Shown: one piece after another, positions 1 through 4,794 of the stretch
Position numbering within the stretch: the first letter of the stretch is position 1
Layout: every line of letters starts with the position of its first letter
Assembly (NCBI GenBank): GCA_913050545.1
Contig: CAJWZY010000068.1
Location: forward strand, 1 to 9,123
Length of the DNA: 9,123 bases
Direction: 5' to 3'
From: an uncultured bacterium
Lineage (GTDB): Bacteria; Planctomycetota; UBA8108
Position numbers and translations under genes: made by a program
The notes under the pieces: generated by a model
Told to the model about the DNA's origin: nothing
Seen by the model: the letters and a program-made list of their open reading frames with translations, nothing else
The model's database searches: none

Positions 1-198
1 CTCCGGCCGAAAGAGCGAGTTCACATAGGCCAGCCGTGAGAACCTGTAGCCGGGAATGACCTCCTCGGTGATGGCACAGCCACCCACCAGCTCACGGCTC
101 TCGAGAACCAGCACCTTGCGCCCCGCCTTCGCAAGATAGCAGGCCGCCACCAGGCCGTTGTGCCCGGCGCCAATAATGACCACGTCATATTTCTTCAT
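1..198 (-). CDS. FAD-dependent oxidoreductase, PYROXD2/phytoene dehydrogenase-like (N-terminal fragment)
   Basis: Only the first 66 codons lie in the window; the gene continues past base 1. The fragment begins MKKYDVVIIGAGHNGL, a textbook dinucleotide-binding beta-alpha-beta fold with G10-x-G12-x-x-G15 and an acidic residue, E33, at the end of the second strand for the FAD ribose. It is followed by the GG motif of this flavoprotein family (VGGCA, 38-42). The 'GAGHNGLVAA' wording and the 'GYRFSRLAYV' stretch near residues 50-59 resemble PYROXD2-like proteins, which are related to carotenoid desaturases (family knowledge). Substrate cannot be told from this piece. The ATG at 198 follows the upstream protease stop by 16 bases, with a GAGGG ribosome site about 10 bases ahead, so it is probably the last visible gene of the minus-strand operon. 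Other amine-oxidase-like flavoproteins remain possible. Confidence 0.85.
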   Translation of the reverse strand, partial: MKKYDVVIIGAGHNGLVAACYLAKAGRKVLVLESRELVGGCAITEEVIPGYRFSRLAYVNSLFRPE

Positions 199-214
199 TC
201 TCAGCGCGCCCTCT

Positions 215-937
215 TCAGCTTCCACCGCCGAAATACAAATCATAGCCGCAGATCATGATCGCCAGATCGACGAAGGCATGGCTGAGCCAGGCACCATAGA
301 GTGATCCGCTGCGCTGGTAAAGGACCGACCAGATCACTCCTCCCACCGCCACACAGAGCGACAGGGGGATCGTCACGCTCCAGAAATATTCCCCCGGGAG
401 GAAGCTGTTGATGACAACCACATGGTGCGCCATGAAGGCCAGGCTCGACAGCAGGTTCGCCCTGGCAATCCCGAGATAATGCCGTGCGCGACCGTAGACA
501 AACCAGCGCCAGTAATACTCTTCGAGGAGGGAATGGATCAGCGAATAGAACACAGCGACGACCAGGAAGCCGCCGGGAGTGTCGGCACCGAGACCCTTCA
601 GCTTCTCGCCGAGAGCAGCCGGGGTACCGCTGAAGGCCGGGTGATGCTTGATGTAGCCGTAATACAGCCCCAGGCAGGCGGCCAGGATCACCAACCCGCT
701 CAGCGCCCCGGAGATAAGATCCCTGGTGGAACCCCCCCGGATCCCACGGGGCTGGCGCAGAATCAGCCAGATCCAGACGGCCGGCAGGGCAAACTGGACC
801 AGCTTGCTCAGGGCTCCCAGGGGCAGCATCCAGGACTCGCCGCTGAAAAGAACAAAATAGACCCAGGCGGCAAGAGTTGGAAAGGACGCCGCGAAAATCA
901 AAACCAGGATTTCAGGGGCTTTTTTCACCGGCATCAT
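215..937 (-). CDS. CPBP family intramembrane glutamic protease (CAAX/Rce1-like)
   Basis: This is a 240-residue polytopic membrane protein. All three CPBP (Abi, PF02517-type) motifs are visible: E139-E140-x-x-x-R144 in EEYYWRWFVY, F168-x-x-x-H172 in FMAHH, and H220-x-x-x-D224 in HAFVDL. The glutamates and histidines form the active site inside the membrane. Hydrophobic segments lie at roughly 9-31, 41-60, 73-95, 122-138, 160-180, 188-207 and 212-231. Members cut prenylated proteins, process bacteriocins or act in immunity and signalling; the substrate here is unknown. Two ATGs stand in tandem (937 and 934). A GGGGGA stretch between the stop of the upstream NTAQ1 gene and the start gives better spacing to the second ATG, so the first residue is uncertain by one. 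The gap to NTAQ1 is 10 bases, which implies co-transcription. Confidence 0.9.
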   Translation of the reverse strand: MMPVKKAPEILVLIFAASFPTLAAWVYFVLFSGESWMLPLGALSKLVQFALPAVWIWLILRQPRGIRGGSTRDLISGALSGLVILAACLGLYYGYIKHHPAFSGTPAALGEKLKGLGADTPGGFLVVAVFYSLIHSLLEEYYWRWFVYGRARHYLGIARANLLSSLAFMAHHVVVINSFLPGEYFWSVTIPLSLCVAVGGVIWSVLYQRSGSLYGAWLSHAFVDLAIMICGYDLYFGGGS

Positions 938-947
938 AATTCCCCCG

Positions 948-1493
948 CTAACAGGAATAGCCGAGGCGAAGAGCTTCGAGCGTCAGCAGCTCGCCGGGCC
1001 CGCCCTCGGGATTGATGAACCACTCAAAGGTGCTCTCACCCAGCTGGAGAATCGGTTCCCATTCGGGTGGATTTGCCATCCATTCACCCCCCGGCCCCTG
1101 CATATGGCTGCGATCGGACGAGAAGGTGGAGAGGTATTCTTCAGCATCCAGCACGCGGAACACCGGCTCGAAGATGTCGGGGAGATCATCCGGATTTCGG
1201 AAGGTGTTGGCAATATAGCCGCCCATGGGAATCGGCATGCCGAGCTTTGTATCAAGATCCCAGGCCATCCATTCTTCATCGGAGGCCATAAGAAAGGCGT
1301 GGTAATCCCAACAGACCGGCTCATCGGTATCGCCGCAGATCTTCTGGTTCCACAGCCGGCAGATCCCTCCGTGGCTGAGCACAAAAACGACCTTCAGCTC
1401 GATGCCCTCAAAGATGGGCTCCCGGCAGAGCTGCCATACGTTCTCTTCGCAAAAGCTGGGAGCGTATTTGAACCTGGTGAGATGCTCTTCCAT
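948..1493 (-). CDS. Protein N-terminal glutamine amidohydrolase, NTAQ1 family
   Basis: The family (PF09764-type) deamidates an N-terminal glutamine to glutamate, a first step of the Gln/N-degron pathway in eukaryotes. Numbered from the ATG at 1493 (181 residues), the triad is present: C15 in FCEENVW, H65 in CWDYHAF and D81 in WDLDT. Spacings are 50 and 16, against 53 and 16 for C28/H81/D97 of human NTAQ1 (from memory). A second conserved block, SSDRSHM (125-131), matches the human ASDRSHM segment, and the C-terminal half aligns through the FIN and TLE positions. Length is near the human ~205 residues. An in-frame GTG at 1502 overlaps the aldolase stop but has the ribosome site only one base away. 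The ATG at 1493 has GGGGAG ten bases ahead and is preferred. The gene sits between the aldolase and a CPBP protease in one operon. Its bacterial substrate is unknown. Confidence 0.9.
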   Translation of the reverse strand: MEEHLTRFKYAPSFCEENVWQLCREPIFEGIELKVVFVLSHGGICRLWNQKICGDTDEPVCWDYHAFLMASDEEWMAWDLDTKLGMPIPMGGYIANTFRNPDDLPDIFEPVFRVLDAEEYLSTFSSDRSHMQGPGGEWMANPPEWEPILQLGESTFEWFINPEGGPGELLTLEALRLGYSC

Positions 1494-1498
1494 GGCTG

Positions 1499-2140
1499 TC
1501 ACTCTCCCCTCGCCGCTGCTTCATAGGCATCCACCAGGGAGCGTGCCGCCTCTTCTACTCTCCCATCGGCGATAGCCTGGGAGCTGAAAAGAGAACCGCC
1601 AACGCCAAAGGCCGCCGCCCCGGCAGAATGAAATTCTCCGAGGGTCTCAGCATTCACGCCACCGGTGGGCATGAGCCGTATCTCCGGCAGCGGGCCACTC
1701 AGGTCCTTCAGGTAACCCGGTCCGAAATGATTTGCCGGGAAGACCTTCACCATCTCCGCACCCAGGCTCCAGGCCTCATAGATCTCGCTCGGGGTCAAGG
1801 CACCTGCCATCACAGGCACCCCACGCTCACCGCAGGCCGAGATCACCTCTGCCGACACTATCGGCGTCACGATAAAGGACGCGCCGGCCCCCAGGGCCTG
1901 GTCGAGGTCCTCGAGAGTACAGACCGTCCCGGCCCCTACCTGGAGCTCATCGCCACCTTCTTCGATGGCCGCGGCAATCGCCTCGACTGCCGAGGGAGAA
2001 TTCATCGTCACCTCGATACAGCGCAGCCCGCCGGCCATGGTGGCCCCTACCAGCTGGCGTACCGTCTCCACCTCGAAGCCCCTGAGGATTCCGACGATCG
2101 GCAGCTCCGCGAACCTGTCCCGGTTGAACTCCTTGCCCAA
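1499..2140 (-). CDS. eda: KDPG/KHG aldolase (2-dehydro-3-deoxy-phosphogluconate aldolase / 4-hydroxy-2-oxoglutarate aldolase)
   Basis: This is a class I aldolase of the Entner-Doudoroff type, forming pyruvate and glyceraldehyde 3-phosphate from KDPG, a cytosolic trimer in known members. With the TTG start it has 213 residues, the normal family length. Landmarks: ILRG with R20, IEVTMNSP with E43 (general base), GAGT with T72, TP at 92-93, and VKVFPA with the Schiff-base lysine K132. These match E. coli E45, T73 and K133 closely. The position equivalent to E. coli R49 appears to be N47, as in DgoA-like (KDPGal) relatives, so the exact sugar acid is uncertain. The frame stays open up to 2224 inside the oxidoreductase gene, but the TTG at 2140 lies 4 bases after that gene's stop and 8 bases after a GGGAG ribosome site, and it removes a non-homologous N-terminal extension. 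It is likely translationally coupled. Confidence 0.88.
   Translation of the reverse strand: MGKEFNRDRFAELPIVGILRGFEVETVRQLVGATMAGGLRCIEVTMNSPSAVEAIAAAIEEGGDELQVGAGTVCTLEDLDQALGAGASFIVTPIVSAEVISACGERGVPVMAGALTPSEIYEAWSLGAEMVKVFPANHFGPGYLKDLSGPLPEIRLMPTGGVNAETLGEFHSAGAAAFGVGGSLFSSQAIADGRVEEAARSLVDAYEAAARGE
1504..1509 (-). promoter_or_regulatory. Ribosome binding site of the NTAQ1 gene
   Basis: GGGGAG on the minus strand, within the last codons of the aldolase gene, is ten bases from the ATG at 1493 but only one base from the alternative GTG at 1502. This spacing favours the ATG. Confidence 0.55.
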
Positions 2141-2144
2141 GCCT

Positions 2145-3173
2145 TCAACTCCCGATATCGATGATGATCTTACCGGTCTGCTTCCCCTCCTCGAGATAGC
2201 GGTGGGCCTCGGCCAGCTCAGCAAGGGGAAACACCCTGTCGATCACCGGCTTCAGCCTGCCTTCTCCCATGAGGGCAAGAACCTGCTCCAGCTCATCCCT
2301 GCGGCCCATCGTCGACCCCAGGATAGACTGGCCCATGAAGTATACACTGGAAAGGTTCACCGTGACCTCGGCGCCTCCCGTCGTGCCGCAAAAAACCAGG
2401 CGGCCGCCCTTGCTCAGGCTGGCGAGGTCACACTCCCAGTTGGGCTCGCCCACATGGTCAAAGACGACGTCTGCTCCACGACCCGCGGTAAAATCCATAA
2501 CTCGCTCACGAACATCCTCCTCGCGGTAATTCGCAGTCTCCTCGGCTCCGCAGCGGCGGGCATGTTCGAGCTTGGCGGGGGTGCTTGATGTCGCCAGCAC
2601 ACGGGCTCCGAGATGGGTGGCGATCTGGATAGCCGCAGTAGAGACGCCGCTCCCAGCGGCCTGGACGAGGACCTTCTCACCCGGCCGAACTCCCGCACGG
2701 GCCACCAGCATATGCCAGGCGGTGATGTAATTGATCGAAACCGCGGCCGCCTCCTGCATCGAGAGCGCCTCCGGCTTGGCGAAACAATTCGCGGCGGGAA
2801 CCGCGATCCTCTCCGCCATCCCCCCATCCCTGGCTGCTCCGTAGATCCGGAAATCAGGACAGAGCTGGTCATCGCCGGCCTGGAGCGCCTGCTCGTCTCC
2901 GTGCCCCTCACAGGGATAGATAACTACCTCGTCACCCGGCTCGAGCCCGCTGTCCGCAGGAGCCTCCAGCACGGTACCGGCCGGATCGCTGCCGGGGATG
3001 AGCGGCAGTGGAAAAGTTCGTTTGCCACCGAGACGGACCCAGATATCCAGATGGTTGAGTCCGCAGGCCGCGACCTCTACGAGGGCATCCGCAGGACCCG
3101 GCTCGGGTTCCGGTCGCTCACCCACCCTGAGGACCTCCGGCCCTCCATGTTCCTCGATATACGCGGCTCTCAA
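2145..3173 (-). CDS. MDR-superfamily NAD(P)-dependent oxidoreductase, quinone oxidoreductase-like
   Basis: This 342-residue medium-chain dehydrogenase/reductase has an N-terminal GroES-like domain (about 1-140), a Rossmann cofactor domain (VLVQAAGSGVSTAAIQ at 168-183), and a C-terminal return to the catalytic domain. It resembles the alcohol dehydrogenase/quinone oxidoreductase branch with the 'CGLNHLDIWVR' motif (37-47). C37 is kept, but the usual GHE zinc motif reads GSD (61-63), and of the four-cysteine structural zinc loop only C88 and C105 remain. It is therefore probably a zinc-independent reductase of quinones or enones; substrate unknown. The start is TTG at 3173, with a perfect AGGAGGT eight bases upstream and the sequence MRAAYIEEHGG typical of the family. 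It is the first gene of the minus-strand operon; the aldolase begins 4 bases after its stop. Confidence 0.9.
   Translation of the reverse strand: MRAAYIEEHGGPEVLRVGERPEPEPGPADALVEVAACGLNHLDIWVRLGGKRTFPLPLIPGSDPAGTVLEAPADSGLEPGDEVVIYPCEGHGDEQALQAGDDQLCPDFRIYGAARDGGMAERIAVPAANCFAKPEALSMQEAAAVSINYITAWHMLVARAGVRPGEKVLVQAAGSGVSTAAIQIATHLGARVLATSSTPAKLEHARRCGAEETANYREEDVRERVMDFTAGRGADVVFDHVGEPNWECDLASLSKGGRLVFCGTTGGAEVTVNLSSVYFMGQSILGSTMGRRDELEQVLALMGEGRLKPVIDRVFPLAELAEAHRYLEEGKQTGKIIIDIGS
2149..2153 (-). promoter_or_regulatory. Ribosome binding site of the KDPG aldolase gene
   Basis: GGGAG on the minus strand, inside the last codons of the oxidoreductase gene, lies 8 bases ahead of the TTG at 2140. 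It decides the aldolase start, since no ATG or GTG is suitably placed between the oxidoreductase stop and the conserved ILRG core. Confidence 0.55.
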
Positions 3174-3181
3174 ATCCTGCT

Positions 3182-3188
3182 ACCTCCT
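3182..3188 (-). promoter_or_regulatory. Strong Shine-Dalgarno for the oxidoreductase TTG start
   Basis: AGGAGGT on the minus strand lies eight bases before the TTG at 3173. It is near-perfect for the 16S anti-SD and fixes the start of the first gene of the operon despite the weak initiator codon. Confidence 0.75.
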
Positions 3189-3189
3189 G

Positions 3190-3205
3190 CCCTCCTGGCG
3201 GAGGG
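3190..3205 (-). promoter_or_regulatory. 6-bp hairpin abutting the oxidoreductase ribosome site
   Basis: On the minus strand CCCTCC, loop GCCA, GGAGGG forms a perfect inverted repeat ending one base before the AGGAGGT ribosome site. The CCTCC arm could also pair with the real ribosome site. It would act only if transcription starts upstream of 3205. A -10-like element at 3207-3212 would instead place the start near 3200, inside the hairpin. Function is inferred only. Confidence 0.35.
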
Positions 3206-3206
3206 T

Positions 3207-3212
3207 ATCTTA
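3207..3212 (-). promoter_or_regulatory. Possible -10 element of the minus-strand operon
   Basis: TAAGAT on the minus strand matches five of six bases of TATAAT and would give a leader of about 27 bases. No convincing -35 is found at 16-18 bases (CTGTAT at 17 is poor), so this is a weak call. Confidence 0.3.
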
Positions 3213-3265
3213 CGCAATCCAGCGCCAGGATACAGCACAACAATCCATCTGCCCGGGCTATCCAC

Positions 3266-3293
3266 TGGACCTCGCCGGGGCGAACCCTACAAT
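3266..3293 (+). promoter_or_regulatory. Candidate sigma70-type promoter for the methyltransferase gene
   Basis: TGGACC (3266-3271, four of six to TTGACA), a 16-base spacer and TACAAT (3288-3293, five of six to TATAAT) lie about 40 bases before the TTG start at 3333. The same TACAATAC string occurs before the next plus-strand gene. Confidence 0.4.
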
Positions 3294-3320
3294 ACAGCGC
3301 CCTGCTCAATAACAACATCC

Positions 3321-3324
3321 GAGG
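3321..3324 (+). promoter_or_regulatory. Ribosome binding site of the methyltransferase gene
   Basis: GAGG eight bases before the TTG at 3333. The frame is open far upstream, so this site plus the start of homology sets the beginning of the gene. Confidence 0.5.
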
Positions 3325-3332
3325 ACCGCGTC

Positions 3333-4736
3333 TTGAAACCAACATCCCTGCTGGGACTTTCACTTGAATTGATCGGCGAGGTCGCCGAGCCAGGACCCTA
3401 CCCGGCCGATGCCAGGGTGGGCCGTTTCTTCAGAGGTAAACGGTTCCTGGGAAGCCGGGACCGGCGCTTCATATCCGGCGCGGTTTATTCCTGGCTGCGT
3501 TTCCATGACCGCGCCCGGCCGCGCTGGAAATGCTGGTCCAAGCTGAGAAACCTCCAGGATATCGAATCCGGCTCAAAGCAGAGCATGTTCCTGCTCGACA
3601 TCCTCGCGCTGGCACAGGATGGGAATTTTCCGTGGGAATTCACTCCCACCTGCGAAGCGATGATTGAATGGGGGGACCTCGAGGACCATGAGCTCGATGA
3701 CCGGGTCCGGCAGGCTGCCACTGATTCCTTTCTCGATGATCAATGCTGGCCGGAAGATCCCGCCGAACGCTTCGCCGCGGAGACCAGCATGCCGCCCTGG
3801 CTCGGGCGCCTGCTCCTTGAGCAGATGGGTGAAGAGGAGGGGCGGGAATTCGCCAACCAGCTCTGCACGGGAGCCGACGTGAATCTCCGCGTCAACACCA
3901 GGAGAGCAACCCGGAAAAAGGTGCTGCGCAGTCTCCAGCGGGAGACCGATGCCGAGGTTGAGCTGTCAAGATACAGCCCGAACGGATTGCGCCTGAACAA
4001 GCGCATCAACCTCACCGCCACTACCGCCAGCCGCAAGAGCTGGATCGAGGTCCAGGACGAGGGAAGCCAGATCGCGGTCTTCTCCACCGATGCAGCCCCT
4101 GGCATGACCGTGATCGATGCCTGCGCGGGCAGCGGCGGTAAAACACTCGGGCTGGCCGACCTCCTTCTTGCCGAAGGGGGGGAGGGAGAAGTCCCCGCCC
4201 ATCTTCAGAGTCGTCTGATCGCCTGCGAGATCGAAAACCGGAAGCTCCAGGAGCTCCGGCGCCGCACGAAGGAAGCACGCCTGACAGACAAGGTCGAATA
4301 CGCCCTGATCGGTGAAGAAGGCGATCTCTCCAATACGCTGCCCCGCGCCCACCTGGTGCTCGTTGACTCACCCTGTACCGGGCTCGGCACCCTTCGACGC
4401 AACCCGGAGGCAAAGAACCGGTATGGCCTCGAAGATGTCGAGCGGTTCCAGTCTCTCCAGCTGAAGATCCTCGAACGCTTTGCAGCCCTCGTACGTCCTA
4501 GCGGACGACTCGTCTACGTCACCTGCTCCTTCCTCGATGGCGAATGCGACGAGGTGGTGAGGCTTTTCGAGGAGCGCCATCCGCAGTTCAGCGCATCTCC
4601 TTCCTTCTGGGCCTCGAAGCGCCTCCCCGCCACCTGTCTCGATGGGCACAAGATCCGGCTCGGGCCTTCAACCACCGGAACCGATGCTTTCTTTATCGCC
4701 TCCTGGCGGCTTGAGAAACCGGGCAGGAGCGACTGA
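3333..4736 (+). CDS. RsmB/NOP2-Sun family RNA (cytosine-5) methyltransferase
   Basis: The 467-residue enzyme uses SAM to make 5-methylcytosine in RNA, by family most likely 16S rRNA. The N-terminal ~130 residues are helical and NusB/RsmB-like (LGSRDRRFISGAVY, 39-52). A linker with MPPWLGRLLLEQMG follows, then RVNT before the Rossmann methyltransferase fold. Motifs: SAM motif I VIDACAGSGGKT (260-271), acidic motif II residue E299, motif IV D345-S-P-C348, motif VI T397-C398. The two cysteines are 50 apart, as for C325 and C375 of E. coli RsmB; C398 should be the nucleophile and C348 the release cysteine. The start is the TTG at 3333 with GAGG eight bases ahead. The frame is also open back to 2613, but that part is antisense to the oxidoreductase gene and has no homology. 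A short Gly/Glu-rich insertion follows motif I. RsmF or another NOP2-type specificity is less likely but possible. Confidence 0.88.
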   Translation: MKPTSLLGLSLELIGEVAEPGPYPADARVGRFFRGKRFLGSRDRRFISGAVYSWLRFHDRARPRWKCWSKLRNLQDIESGSKQSMFLLDILALAQDGNFPWEFTPTCEAMIEWGDLEDHELDDRVRQAATDSFLDDQCWPEDPAERFAAETSMPPWLGRLLLEQMGEEEGREFANQLCTGADVNLRVNTRRATRKKVLRSLQRETDAEVELSRYSPNGLRLNKRINLTATTASRKSWIEVQDEGSQIAVFSTDAAPGMTVIDACAGSGGKTLGLADLLLAEGGEGEVPAHLQSRLIACEIENRKLQELRRRTKEARLTDKVEYALIGEEGDLSNTLPRAHLVLVDSPCTGLGTLRRNPEAKNRYGLEDVERFQSLQLKILERFAALVRPSGRLVYVTCSFLDGECDEVVRLFEERHPQFSASPSFWASKRLPATCLDGHKIRLGPSTTGTDAFFIASWRLEKPGRSD

Positions 4737-4761
4737 GGCCACGATGGGGAAATGCTGGGGG

Positions 4762-4787
4762 TTGCCGGGCACCTGAGCCTGTACAAT
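4762..4787 (+). promoter_or_regulatory. Candidate promoter with -10 seven bases from the GTG start of the DUF4175-like gene
   Basis: TACAAT (4782-4787) is followed by seven bases and then the GTG at 4795, so transcription would begin at or next to the start codon. A -35-like TTGCCG (4762-4767) has a short 14-base spacer. No ribosome site precedes the GTG, which fits a leaderless message. A GGCAC (4768-4772) and GTGCC (4795-4799) inverted pair flanks the -10 and could be chance. The 58 bases between the genes show no clear terminator. Confidence 0.4.
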
Positions 4788-4794
4788 ACCTGGC

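Noticed and set aside
732..738. Run of seven C (G7 in the CPBP gene), and a similar G7 at 4176-4182 in the methyltransferase gene
   Set aside because: It could be a slippage tract, but both reading frames are intact and such runs are expected by chance at this GC content.
422..1015. 197-codon plus-strand frame
   Set aside because: It is antisense to the CPBP protease gene, low in hydrophobic residues and rich in Gln/Gly/Pro/Arg, without motifs.
2141..2224. N-terminal extension of the aldolase frame (28 codons)
   Set aside because: It overlaps the end of the oxidoreductase gene, is Arg/Ser-rich without homology, and a better start exists at 2140.
2613..3332. Open plus-strand extension of the methyltransferase frame, 240 codons upstream
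   Set aside because: It is antisense to the well-supported oxidoreductase gene, has no family resemblance, and a ribosome site with TTG at 3333 coincides with the start of homology.
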